Shown: in pieces, positions 23,688-31,376 of the stretch
Layout of the letters: the number at the start of each line of letters is the position of its first letter
Numbering within the stretch: the first letter of the stretch is position 1
Origin: CAYUCY01 sp964443525
GTDB taxonomy: Bacteria; Pseudomonadota; Alphaproteobacteria; Caedimonadales; Caedimonadaceae
Assembly: GCA_964443525.1 (NCBI GenBank)
Contig: CAYUCY010000011.1
Location: forward strand, 1-31,413
Direction of reading: 5' to 3'
Length of the DNA: 31,413 nucleotides
The notes under the pieces: model-generated
Told to the model about the DNA's origin: nothing
Database searches by the model: none
Seen by the model: the letters and a program-made list of their open reading frames with translations, nothing else
Program-made: the position numbers and the translations under genes

Positions 23688-23957
23688 ATGAAAGACGATC
23701 TCTGGAGGCAATTAAACGACAAGTATCGCTTGACCACGGCTGAGATTCTGTATCATTTACCTGACTATCCCGAACTTCTTCAATCTTTCATCTGGCAGGA
23801 ATTTGATCTTTTCCCTGAATTTCCAGAGCTTAAGAAATTTCTGGACTTTTGGGAGGGACATCTCGAAGGCCAGCTTCACTCCGTCACGGTCACCCATGTA
23901 GATTTGATTCAGCCTGCCGAGATGATGTTTTTTGAAAAGTCTTTTAGCATTCATTAA
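23688..23957 (+). CDS. usg: Usg family protein
   Basis: The 89-aa protein matches what I recall of the alphaproteobacterial Usg family. The conserved path is LTTAEILYHLPDYPELLQ, then SFIWQEFDLFPEFPELKKFL, DFWEGHLEGQLHSVTV and LIQPAE. The family is often described near trp genes, but its function is not established. The start at 23688 is chosen because it has a very strong GGAGGAGGGG ribosome binding site and matches the family N-terminus. The frame is open back to 23619. It is a single-gene unit, followed 6 bp later by a strong terminator. Confidence 0.82.
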   Translation: MKDDLWRQLNDKYRLTTAEILYHLPDYPELLQSFIWQEFDLFPEFPELKKFLDFWEGHLEGQLHSVTVTHVDLIQPAEMMFFEKSFSIH

Positions 23958-23963
23958 TCCAAT

Positions 23964-23997
23964 AAAAAAGTGCGGACCCCAGGTCCGCACTTTTTTT
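23964..23997 (+). terminator. strong intrinsic terminator after usg
   Basis: GTGCGGACC (23970-23978) pairs perfectly with GGTCCGCAC (23982-23990) around a CCA loop, flanked by six A (23964-23969) and seven T (23991-23997). It would work in both directions. Confidence 0.93.
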
Positions 23998-24093
23998 CCC
24001 TGTTAAGCTTGGCCGAGAAAACCAATCTTGTGTTTTTTTGGTTTTTCTTAGAGGGATGCCTCCTCTAATCATCTTTAGAGTGAACGGATAAAG

Positions 24094-24120
24094 GTTAACA
24101 AAAAGTTAACAATCGTTAAA
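24094..24120 (+). promoter_or_regulatory. CtrA-like box with phased GTTAA repeats upstream of lpdA
   Basis: TTAA (24095-24098), seven bases, then TTAAC (24106-24110) matches the CtrA consensus TTAA-N7-TTAAC. A third GTTAA begins at 24115, so GTTAA starts at 24094, 24105 and 24115, about one helical turn apart. The region 24001-24232 holds no gene. Confidence 0.45.
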
Positions 24121-24232
24121 ATTTTATTTTTTTATAAAAAGGAGGAACACGAGATACCTCCGCTCGGTTTGCTTGCCTCTTGAGCTATGATGGTGTACAC
24201 CTCAAAACAGTTGAATTTTTAAGGAGCAGAGA

Positions 24233-25645
24233 ATGGCGGAAACCTCATTTGATTTAATCATCATCGGCGCCGGACCCGGAGGTTATGTGGCGGCGATTCG
24301 AGCGGCACAACTCGGGAAAAAAGTAGCGGTCGTTGAGGAAAATCATTTGGGCGGTATTTGTTTGAATTGGGGATGTATTCCGACCAAGGCACTTTTGAGA
24401 ACGGCAGAGGTTTTTGATCTGATGAACCATGCAGATTCTTTCGGTCTCAGTGTTTCGAAACCCGCTTTTGATCTTAAAAAAATCGTTGAGCGGTCTCGCG
24501 GTGTGGCGTCTCAACTCTCAAATGGAATTCAACATCTCTTCAGGAAAAACAAAGTCACGCACTTTGATGGCAGAGGTTTTTTTGAGCCTAAGATGGAAGG
24601 CCTTTTTAAAATCTCCATCACAAAGGATAAAAAATCCGTTGCAACACTTGCTGCTCCGAAAGTCATTCTGGCTTCGGGCGCCCGCGCTCGCGTCTTACCG
24701 GGATTGGAACCCGACGGGAAGAATATCTGGACTTATCGCGAGGCCATGGTTCCCGAGACGTTTCCAAGATCTCTCCTTGTGGTGGGATCAGGGGCCATCG
24801 GGATCGAATTTGCCAGCTTTTACAGATCCCTAGGTTCAGAGGTGACGGTCGTGGAGGTGCTGGACCGAATCTTGCCGAACGAAGATGAGGAAATTTCAAC
24901 GCTTGCTCAAAAAGCTTTTGAAAAGAGAGGTTTAAAAATCAAAACGAGTACGACCGTCTCATCTTTGAAAATCGAGAAGACAGGGGTAAAAACAACCTTC
25001 AAAACACCGAAAGGAACGGAAGAAGAGACTTATGACAAGGTTATTCTGGCAGTCGGTATTCAAGCGAACACGGAAAATCTGGGACTTGAAAAAACCAAAG
25101 TCAAGCTTGAAAAAGGACATGTACAGATAAACGATTTTTGTGAAACGGCCGAGCCCGGCCTTTATGCCATCGGCGATGTGGCAGGTGCTCCGTGGCTCGC
25201 TCATAAGGCAAGCCATGAAGGGGTCATTGCCGTTGAGCATATGTTCGGACAAAAGGGCGTTCACCCTATGAAGCGCACCTCGATTCCTGGATGCACCTAC
25301 AGTGCTCCTCAAGTTGCAAGTCTAGGGCTCACGGAAAAACAAGCCAAGGAAAAAGGTCACGAGATTAAGATCGGCCGCTTTCCCTTCCTCGGCAATGGAA
25401 AAGCGGTCTCTTTGGGCGAGCCCGAGGGACTCGTCAAAACCATCTATGATGCCAAGACGGGGGAGCTGTTAGGCGCCCATATGATCGGTGCCGAGGTGAC
25501 CGAACTGATCCAGGGCTTCGCCGTTGCGAAAACCTGTGAGGCCACGGAGGCGGAGCTCATGCAGACCATCTTTCCCCACCCCACCTTATCTGAGATGATG
25601 CACGAGTCAACACTGCAAGCTTTCGGACGAGCTATTCATATTTAA
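24233..25645 (+). CDS. lpdA: dihydrolipoamide dehydrogenase (E3)
   Basis: E3 reoxidises the dihydrolipoyl groups of the pyruvate and 2-oxoglutarate dehydrogenase complexes and reduces NAD. The 470-aa protein has the FAD motif IIGAGPGGYVAA (10-21) and the redox pair Cys43/Cys48 in GGICLNWGCIPTKAL. It also has the NAD motif VVGSGAIGIEFASF, the second FAD motif YAIGDVAG, and the catalytic His449-Glu454 in HPTLSE. The AAGGAG ribosome binding site is well placed. It is the first gene of lpdA-lipA-coq10, tying E3 to lipoate synthesis. No E1 or E2 gene is in the window, so the complex it serves is not shown. Confidence 0.95.
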   Translation: MAETSFDLIIIGAGPGGYVAAIRAAQLGKKVAVVEENHLGGICLNWGCIPTKALLRTAEVFDLMNHADSFGLSVSKPAFDLKKIVERSRGVASQLSNGIQHLFRKNKVTHFDGRGFFEPKMEGLFKISITKDKKSVATLAAPKVILASGARARVLPGLEPDGKNIWTYREAMVPETFPRSLLVVGSGAIGIEFASFYRSLGSEVTVVEVLDRILPNEDEEISTLAQKAFEKRGLKIKTSTTVSSLKIEKTGVKTTFKTPKGTEEETYDKVILAVGIQANTENLGLEKTKVKLEKGHVQINDFCETAEPGLYAIGDVAGAPWLAHKASHEGVIAVEHMFGQKGVHPMKRTSIPGCTYSAPQVASLGLTEKQAKEKGHEIKIGRFPFLGNGKAVSLGEPEGLVKTIYDAKTGELLGAHMIGAEVTELIQGFAVAKTCEATEAELMQTIFPHPTLSEMMHESTLQAFGRAIHI

Positions 25646-25660
25646 CGTAAGGAGGACGCT

Positions 25661-26578
25661 ATGGCCTCAGACGATCTGTCACAAAAGATAAAAAAACCCG
25701 ACTGGATTCGAGTTAAGGCTCCCGTCTCCCCTAAATATCAGGAGACCCGAGACCTGGTTCGACGTTATCAGCTCAACACGGTTTGTGAAGAGGCTTCCTG
25801 CCCCAATATCGGCGAATGTTGGTCCAAGAAACATGCAACTGTCATGATCCTCGGGAGTGTTTGTACGCGAGCTTGTCGTTTTTGCGATGTGGCCACGGGG
25901 ATGCCCGATAAGCTGGATCCCCATGAGCCTGAAAGAGTTGCAGGTGCTTTAGCCGAGCTCGGGCTCAACCACGTGGTTGTGACCTCCGTTGACAGGGACG
26001 ATTTGCCCGACGGCGGCGCCCGGCACTTCGCCAGAACCATCACGGCCATTCGCTCCGCCTCCCCCGACACCACGATTGAAGTACTTACCCCGGATTTTTT
26101 GCGAAAAGAAGGAGCTCTAGAGATCGTGGTTGAGGCTCGACCAGATGTCTACAATCATAATGTTGAGACAGTCCCCCGTTTATACCCGAGCGTGCGTCCG
26201 GGGGCTCGATATTTTCATTCCATTCGCCTTCTTCAGCAGGTTAAAGAACTGGATCCAGGGATTTTTACCAAATCGGGTTTGATGGCCGGCTTGGGCGAAG
26301 AAAAATCGGAGATCTATCAAGTCATGGATGATTTCCGTGCAGCAGATGTTGATTTTGTGACCATTGGACAGTACCTTCAGCCTTCTCCCCAACATCATCC
26401 TGTTCTGAAATTCGTGCCCCCTCAAGAGTTTGAAGATTATGAGCGGATGGCGCGAGGTAAAGGGTTTTTGATGGTATCAGCTTCTCCTCTGACGCGTTCC
26501 TCCTATCATGCGGGTGAAGATTTCGAGCGTCTTCGGAGAGCCCGGGACGCCAAACTTGCCTCTCCGAAGAGCGCCTAA
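25661..26578 (+). CDS. lipA: lipoyl synthase
   Basis: LipA is a radical SAM enzyme that inserts two sulfur atoms into octanoyl groups on E2 and GcvH proteins. The 305-aa protein has both cluster motifs: the auxiliary-cluster cysteines Cys42, Cys47 and Cys53 (CEEASCPNIGEC) and the radical SAM cysteines Cys68, Cys72 and Cys75 (CTRACRFC). The C-terminal RSSYHAGE element supplies the conserved Ser ligand of the auxiliary cluster. The AGGAGG ribosome binding site lies 15 bp after lpdA. LipA consumes an Fe-S cluster per turnover, so it depends on the isc system also present here. Its stop overlaps the next start (TAATG). Confidence 0.96.
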   Translation: MASDDLSQKIKKPDWIRVKAPVSPKYQETRDLVRRYQLNTVCEEASCPNIGECWSKKHATVMILGSVCTRACRFCDVATGMPDKLDPHEPERVAGALAELGLNHVVVTSVDRDDLPDGGARHFARTITAIRSASPDTTIEVLTPDFLRKEGALEIVVEARPDVYNHNVETVPRLYPSVRPGARYFHSIRLLQQVKELDPGIFTKSGLMAGLGEEKSEIYQVMDDFRAADVDFVTIGQYLQPSPQHHPVLKFVPPQEFEDYERMARGKGFLMVSASPLTRSSYHAGEDFERLRRARDAKLASPKSA

Positions 26579-27033
26579 TGCCTAGTCATCACGAAATCAG
26601 AACTCTTCCATACTCACCTGAGCAAATGTTTATGCTTGTTGCAGATATTGAAAAATATCCCGAATTCCTTCCCTGGTGTCTCAAAGCGCGTATTCGTGAG
26701 AGGAAAGAAGCTCAACTGACCGCCGATCTGATCATCGGTTACAGCTTTTTCAGGGAAACCTATACCTCCCATGTAACAATAACCCCCTTTGAAGAGATTA
26801 TCGTTGAATACGGCGGCGGCCCGATGAGTCATCTTGAGAATCGTTGGCATTTCCGACCTACGCCGAGCGGAGGGTCGGAAGTCGAATTTTATGTGGATTT
26901 TTCTTTTAGTTCCTCTTTTTTACAGCGTGCCGTCGAAGGGGTCTTTACCCAAGCTCTTTTTCATATGACGGAAGCTTTTGAAAAAAGAGCGGCGGAACTT
27001 TACGGAAAGCAAGATCAAATTGTTCTGCTGTGA
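26578..27033 (+). CDS. COQ10/RatA family START-domain protein
   Basis: The 151-aa protein belongs to the polyketide cyclase/COQ10 (RatA) group of lipid-binding START-like proteins. It shows YSPEQMFMLVADIEKYPEFLPWC at the N-terminus, GYSFFRETYTSHV in the middle, and a long C-terminal helix (FHMTEAFEKRAAEL). In mitochondria and alphaproteobacteria COQ10 supports ubiquinone function, whereas E. coli RatA was named as a toxin. Context with lipA and lpdA suits a respiratory role. Its ATG overlaps the lipA stop by one base, so translation is coupled. Confidence 0.88.
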   Translation: MPSHHEIRTLPYSPEQMFMLVADIEKYPEFLPWCLKARIRERKEAQLTADLIIGYSFFRETYTSHVTITPFEEIIVEYGGGPMSHLENRWHFRPTPSGGSEVEFYVDFSFSSSFLQRAVEGVFTQALFHMTEAFEKRAAELYGKQDQIVLL

Positions 27034-27228
27034 TTCATTTTGGGTAAGATGCATCATGGGATGGGTGATGGCCATGGTCGTCCCTCAGAAGCTCATAATA
27101 TTGATCTTGCTTGATTGTAAAAATTTGATGAAAAAAGATAAACTTATTTATGAGAGGGCTTGCCTTTGGAAAAGAGCTGAGCTTTTATAAGAAGGAGTAT
27201 AAGGAGCCCTGCTTTAAGGAGAACTCGC

Positions 27229-27684
27229 GTGACCCTTTCTATCAAAATTCAACGTCTGCCTCACGGATCTGATCTTCCGCTACCCTCTTACGGAACGGAA
27301 GGGAGTGCGGCAGTCGATCTGTGTGCTGCGGTCTTAACAGCCGTCATCCTCCAACCCGGAGCAAGAGCACTTGTCCCGACGGGCTATTCCATAGCCCTGC
27401 CCGAAGGATTCGAGGCACAAGTGCGTCCTCGTTCGGGGATTGCTCTTAAGCACGGAGTAACGGTCTTGAATGCCCCAGGCACGATCGATTCAGACTATCG
27501 CGGGGAGATTCAGGTGATTCTAATCAACCACGGAACGGATCCTTTTAAAATTGAACGCGGCATGAGGATTGCACAACTTTTAGTGGCGCCTTACACTCGA
27601 ATCGAGTGGACCTTGTCCGAGAATTTAGAGGTGACAACTGAACGGGGTAATAAGGGGTTCGGATCAACAGGCATGGCTGCTTGA
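27229..27684 (+). CDS. dut: dUTP diphosphatase
   Basis: dUTPase converts dUTP to dUMP, keeping uracil out of DNA and feeding dTMP synthesis. The 151-aa protein shows all five motifs. Motif I is GSAAVDLCA (25-33, variant of AGxDLxA), II is PRSGIALKHG (67-76) and III is NAPGTIDSDYRGEI (81-94, catalytic Asp87). Motif IV is ERGMRIAQL (109-117) and V is RGNKGFGSTG (139-148). A GTG start is used, with AAGGAG 7 nt upstream. The 195-bp gap before it holds no convincing gene or terminator, so read-through from the lip genes is possible. Confidence 0.95.
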   Translation: MTLSIKIQRLPHGSDLPLPSYGTEGSAAVDLCAAVLTAVILQPGARALVPTGYSIALPEGFEAQVRPRSGIALKHGVTVLNAPGTIDSDYRGEIQVILINHGTDPFKIERGMRIAQLLVAPYTRIEWTLSENLEVTTERGNKGFGSTGMAA

Positions 27685-27699
27685 TAAAAGGGAATGACC

Positions 27700-28197
27700 A
27701 TGATGAAAAAAATTATTTTTAGTTTCCTTGTCCTTCTCTGTTCAAATGCTTTCTCGGCGGAGCAAACCCAGCTTCCTTTGCCTCGATTTGCGGCCCTGAG
27801 GTCCGATGAGGTCAACATGCGCGTGGGACCTGGCCCAGAATATCCGGTTGTTTGGACCCTTAAAAGAAAAGGGATGCCTGTTGAGATTATCGGCGAGTTC
27901 GGCACATGGCGTAAGATTCGCGAAGCTGAAGGAGATGAAGGATGGGTGCATCAGAACATGCTGACGGGTAAACGGACGGTTCTGGTTAAGGGAGAGGTAC
28001 AGCCTCTCTTCCGGAAAGCGAGCCTTGATAGCAAACAAGTAGCACAGGTTCAACCGGGTGTCTCGGGTAAAGTCATCGAATGCGAGGAAGGGTGGTGCCG
28101 CGTCCAGATGGGAGACGAAGAGATTTCCATCAAAGGATGGATGAGGCGAGATGCCCTCTGGGGCATTTATCCGACCGATCAGGGAAAATTGAAATAA
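27700..28197 (+). CDS. exported bacterial SH3-domain protein
   Basis: After a signal peptide (cleavage after AFSA, near residue 20), the 165-aa protein has two SH3-like repeats. The first is VNMRVGPGPEYPVVWTLKR to WVHQNML (about 37-88) and the second is LFRKASLDSKQVAQV to GWMRRDALWG (about 100-155). This two-repeat type is common in alphaproteobacterial periplasmic proteins, which are thought to bind cell wall or peptide ligands. The function is unknown. ATGs at 27694, 27700 and 27703 are in frame. The AAAGGGA sequence abuts the first, so the second or third is more likely. It follows dut by 15 bp. Confidence 0.85.
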   Translation: MMKKIIFSFLVLLCSNAFSAEQTQLPLPRFAALRSDEVNMRVGPGPEYPVVWTLKRKGMPVEIIGEFGTWRKIREAEGDEGWVHQNMLTGKRTVLVKGEVQPLFRKASLDSKQVAQVQPGVSGKVIECEEGWCRVQMGDEEISIKGWMRRDALWGIYPTDQGKLK

Positions 28198-28225
28198 AGC
28201 TTACTTAACATCAGGGAGCGAGACA

Positions 28226-28546
28226 ATGATCAAACAAGGACTTATTTTTTTAGGCTGCTGCCTCGGGCTTGCAGGTCACGGATTTGCAACGGGCTGCCCT
28301 TCTTTTACGCAAGAGCATATCGAGACTCTTTTAAACGGCGTGAACGTAGTTACGGCACAAGGAACGTTTATCCTTCGGTCTCACAATGAGGTCAGAGGCA
28401 ATATTAAGCATGAACTGGAGAATGCTAAAAAGCGGCATCAAATTATTCATTATGCTTGCAAAGTTACAGAAGACGGCCTCAAGCTGACAGGGATGGACGG
28501 GGATCAAAAACTTTTCAGTCTGCACGTCGTAAAATTACAAAATTAA
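28226..28546 (+). CDS. small exported hypothetical protein
   Basis: I do not recognise a family. The 106-aa protein has a signal peptide (cleavage near GFA, residue 21). The compact mature part has two cysteines (Cys24 and Cys78) that could form one disulfide, and a beta-rich C-terminus (GLKLTGMDG, KLFSLHVVKL). A GGGAGCGAG ribosome binding site precedes the ATG. It lies 28 bp after the SH3-domain gene, so the two may form a unit. Its stop overlaps the stop of the convergent PhoD-like gene by 3 bp, with no terminator between them. Confidence 0.7.
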   Translation: MIKQGLIFLGCCLGLAGHGFATGCPSFTQEHIETLLNGVNVVTAQGTFILRSHNEVRGNIKHELENAKKRHQIIHYACKVTEDGLKLTGMDGDQKLFSLHVVKLQN

Positions 28547-30360
28547 AGCTCAAGTTCCTTTTCGGCTTTTTCTTCTTTTGAAGTATTCATCTCGGTCGAA
28601 GTATTTAAGGATGTAATTGTCTTATAAGAAGATGTTGGCTCGACGTCATCGATCTTACCCGTCTTAAGGTTGAATAAAGTGTGCAGAAGCACATTGTTCT
28701 TACGGTCTTTCTTAATCACCTCAACCGTTTTTTGCGTATGATCAAGAATGATTCGTGTAAAATGATCTTCCCAAATCGTAGGCGATATTCTTCCCTCAGC
28801 CCAAAGCATAGGCCCCTTCGCACGAGAAAAGTTCACCTTCGAACTTAAGAGATTTCCCTTACCTGAGCTTATTTTATGAAAAGCCGACGAGGCATCTTCA
28901 AAGATGAAAAACTTCTTCTCATCGTCGAGGAAATCCTGCCAAAGCCCGGATTTACCTACATGGATATCTCCCGTAAAGAAAGCGACGTATTTTATCTTGT
29001 TCGAAATAATAAAATTCAAGATTTCTATGAGTTGGTCGGGGGAGGCTTGCCAAGGATCTCCTTGGTAGGTAAGAGCCGTTGTCGACATGAAGACAGGCTT
29101 GATGCGCTTTTCTCGTCCGGGGGCTATCAACCAATCTTTTAAAGCTTGCATTTGTTCATCACTGATAGCTCTGTTTTGAGATGGATACATCTCGGTACGA
29201 AGATCCATGACGAACCCTTCTAAATTATCGGCAATGGTGAACCAAGGGTGGGGTGTTTTCGACCCTTGAGGGCGTTGGAACAAGTCATAAGCTCGTTGTG
29301 TCGCTTGAGCTCGGGAGCTTGTTTTAGCCCAAACTTCCGCATGCCAGTCATTCTGACGCTCATGATCATCTGCCATTTGATGGACGGGAATAAACGTTTC
29401 GAACAATCGAGTTGCGCCTTCCGTTGTGTTCACCAACATATATCTTTCGACCATTTCATCGAACGTCGTAGCAGCAGTCCATTCTCCCGTTGCATCCAAA
29501 TAAACCCAATCTCCAAGTGTAATGAAAGCGTCCGTCAGGAGTCCTGCCTTGCGGTTATCCTCAATGTCTTGGGCAATGGTCCGAAACATTTTAGAGCCCT
29601 TGTCTCGCCATAACTCAATGCCTCCCACAAGGCCAACCCGATTGCAGGACCCGTAGACGAAGGAATTAATGTCCCGAGGCTTTGCGGGGGGCGTCTGAAA
29701 AACGTAGAGAGGGCAGGCAGTCCAATCAAAGATTGAGCTGTTAAGGTCTGTGGCCCCCCCGTAGAGGATTTGACCGAATTGAATCTCATACTTCGCCTCG
29801 GGTAGAAGGTCTTTAAATGAAAAGCGTCCAATTCTTTTATCTTGAGAAGGCAACGAAAAGAATTGAACATCATCATCGTCGGATTTGTGTCGCCGTAGTC
29901 GAGCAATTCCGCAAAGTGTTAAATCTTCCCCGCTTCCACCGCAAACACAAGAGCACCCTTTTGATTTGTACTTATCCCCTTTTGCCATGACATGAAGGGT
30001 ATAGAAAATAGTTGCTTTAGCTGGAAGAGAATCTTTGAGAAGTTTGAGCTTTTTGGAATCAGAAAAGAGTTGCTCTTTTTTCTTATCGCTTCTTTTTTTC
30101 TCACTCCTCTTTTTTTCAATAATCTTCTTCTCTTTTGAGGGCAGAATCTCTTTCGTATATCCTCGGTTGATCGGATGCATCTCGGAAAAAGGCTTTACGG
30201 TTAAGATTGAAAGTGAATGCTTTGTCTCAGTTTGTTCATCTGCCGACATTTGGCTAGCATAAGCCTCAAATCTTCCAAGAAGGGCGCTGAAAAAGACAAT
30301 TAAAAAACTAAATTTGATTTTCTGCGTGATTGACTTCTGTTTTGAAAATAAGAAGGACAT
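28543..30360 (-). CDS. exported PhoD-like metallophosphatase
   Basis: The 605-aa protein belongs to the PhoD-like phosphatase/phosphodiesterase group. Metal-site motifs are visible: YGSCN (236-240), LGDWVY (282-287), DDHE (331-334), MDLRTE (385-390) and TGDIH (463-467). A signal peptide or anchor covers about 15-36. An N-terminal PhoD-type beta domain (about 115-225) precedes the catalytic part and carries a Cys-rich GCSCVCGG patch. Between signal and domain lies a Lys/Glu/Arg-rich low-complexity linker (about 76-106), and the C-terminus is also low complexity (EEKAEKELEL). The substrate is unknown, and the motifs suggest it is catalytically competent. It appears to be monocistronic. Confidence 0.85.
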   Translation of the reverse strand: MSFLFSKQKSITQKIKFSFLIVFFSALLGRFEAYASQMSADEQTETKHSLSILTVKPFSEMHPINRGYTKEILPSKEKKIIEKKRSEKKRSDKKKEQLFSDSKKLKLLKDSLPAKATIFYTLHVMAKGDKYKSKGCSCVCGGSGEDLTLCGIARLRRHKSDDDDVQFFSLPSQDKRIGRFSFKDLLPEAKYEIQFGQILYGGATDLNSSIFDWTACPLYVFQTPPAKPRDINSFVYGSCNRVGLVGGIELWRDKGSKMFRTIAQDIEDNRKAGLLTDAFITLGDWVYLDATGEWTAATTFDEMVERYMLVNTTEGATRLFETFIPVHQMADDHERQNDWHAEVWAKTSSRAQATQRAYDLFQRPQGSKTPHPWFTIADNLEGFVMDLRTEMYPSQNRAISDEQMQALKDWLIAPGREKRIKPVFMSTTALTYQGDPWQASPDQLIEILNFIISNKIKYVAFFTGDIHVGKSGLWQDFLDDEKKFFIFEDASSAFHKISSGKGNLLSSKVNFSRAKGPMLWAEGRISPTIWEDHFTRIILDHTQKTVEVIKKDRKNNVLLHTLFNLKTGKIDDVEPTSSYKTITSLNTSTEMNTSKEEKAEKELEL

Positions 30361-30604
30361 GTTCCCTGTTCCTTTCAGATCTAAAGAGATTGATTGATGG
30401 ACAGCTTTCTCCGAGCCGTCATCTTTTCAAAGGATTATTAATAATTTCCTAATCTTTCATTTTCTTTGGGTTAATTTTGGCGACTTTAAAGAAAATTTAA
30501 AAGATCAAAAATTTTTAGCAAAACACAACTAAAGAGTAAGTGCCTGATCTTATTCATATATTTATATATAAATATAATTTTAAATTTTAATAAATATATT
30601 TATT
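30361..30604. other. AT-rich divergent intergenic region
   Basis: This stretch is very AT-rich, especially 30545-30604, which is almost only A and T. It must hold the PhoD-like gene promoter on the minus strand, but I see no clear hexamers. No gene or strong hairpin was found. Confidence 0.6.
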
Positions 30605-30634
30605 TTGACATATTGTAATTTTTATTGATATGAA
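30605..30634 (+). promoter_or_regulatory. promoter of the interrupted exported-protein gene
   Basis: A perfect -35 TTGACA (30605-30610) and a -10-like TATGAA (30629-30634) are separated by 18 bp. They lie upstream of the AAGGAAAAGGAAC ribosome binding region and the ATG at 30670. Confidence 0.5.
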
Positions 30635-30669
30635 ATTAATTTCAAATATTTAAGGAAAAGGAACTTAAA

Positions 30670-30885
30670 ATGAAAAAGAGCTTAATTTTCGCAACTATTT
30701 TAACATATCTCTCTTCAGAAGGTATTCTTACAGCTTCTGTCAAAATGGAAGAAGTGGGTTCCACTATCAAAACAGAAGCAGATTCTACAATCTCTAGCAC
30801 ATTAGCCATGCCGCAGATCGTTGCAAATGCCCTATCTTTTTCCGAAGAATTTCGACAATCGGAGCTATTTCATCTAAAGAAAGCT
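30670..30885 (+). pseudogene. 5' part of an exported-protein gene, cut by a Tn3-type element
   Basis: The fragment encodes 72 residues: a signal peptide (MKKSLIFATILTYLSSEGILTA) followed by a Ser/Thr/Glu-rich stretch and a short helix. No family is recognised. At 30886 the inverted repeat of a transposable element begins. The reading frame continues 11 residues into it (GFVPKKVQNAT) and stops at 30921, so the visible protein is a truncated fusion. The rest of the gene should lie beyond 31411, outside the window. The promoter and ribosome binding site look intact, so the truncated product could still be made. Confidence 0.75.
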
Positions 30886-30920
30886 GGGTTCGTCCCAAAA
30901 AAGGTACAAAATGCGACATA
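30885..30920 (+). repeat. left terminal inverted repeat of the Tn3-type element
   Basis: This 36-bp sequence, beginning TGGGTTCGTCCC and ending TGCGACATA, is perfectly repeated in inverse orientation at 31377-31412. Elements of this family usually begin with G residues, so the true end is probably 30886. Confidence 0.95.
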
Positions 30921-30989
30921 ATCGTTTTGGCAGTAGCGTGATGTGATTGGCTTTCAGCTTTTTCTTGGCCTCCCGAATTTGAGGGTGTT

Positions 30990-31094
30990 TCAGGCGGCTG
31001 ATTTCAGGGGGAGGATTCCAACTGAATCCCTGAGCTTTTCGTCGGAGAAATCGTATTCGCCGAGCATATTATTGATATGCTCCCATGACATCGG
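30990..31094 (-). pseudogene. tnpA: 3' remnant of Tn3-family transposase tnpA
   Basis: Reading the minus strand from 31094 gives PMSWEHINNMLGEYDF followed by 18 more residues and a TGA at 30992-30990. The WEHIN..GEY block is the hallmark of the extreme C-terminus of Tn3-family transposases. Only about 34 codons remain, so no catalytic residues are left. Confidence 0.75.
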
Positions 31095-31097
31095 AGA

Positions 31098-31373
31098 GGG
31101 GGCGGTGACCTGACCAGCTCGGCTGGAAAAATGACGATGAACGTCATCAACGCGGTTTCTCAGTTCGAGCGTGACCTGCTCATCGAGCGCGCACAGGCCG
31201 GACTATCCCATGCAAAAGCACAAGGAAAGCCGCTTGGGCGGCCGCCAGCCCTGTCACAGGATCAGCAAAAAATCGTGCGCGAGAAAATAGAAAACGGAGA
31301 AAGCGTCTCAGCCATTTCCCGGCAATTCAATACCAGTAGGCAGACCATCATGCGTGCCAGAGATCACGCCTAA
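31098..31373 (+). pseudogene. tnpR: 3' remnant of a serine resolvase (tnpR)
   Basis: The frame starting about 31098 reads GGGDLTSSAGKMTMNVINAV, then SQFERDLLIERAQAGLSHAK, and ends in a helix-turn-helix (ENGESVSAISRQFNTSRQTI). These are the end of the catalytic domain, the long E helix and the DNA-binding domain of Tn3/Hin-type resolvases. The N-terminal catalytic part with the active Ser is missing, and an in-frame stop lies at 31086-31088. An ATG at 31131 could still yield an 80-aa DNA-binding fragment. The stop lies 3 bp before the right inverted repeat. Confidence 0.88.
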
Positions 31374-31376
31374 TCC

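Noticed and set aside
26978..27190. A 70-codon frame running from coq10 toward dut
   Set aside because: Its first part is an out-of-frame reading of the COQ10-like gene, and the rest has no protein-like pattern or ribosome binding site.
30670..30921. An intact 83-aa protein
   Set aside because: The last 11 codons and the stop come from the transposon inverted repeat, so the natural gene is interrupted.
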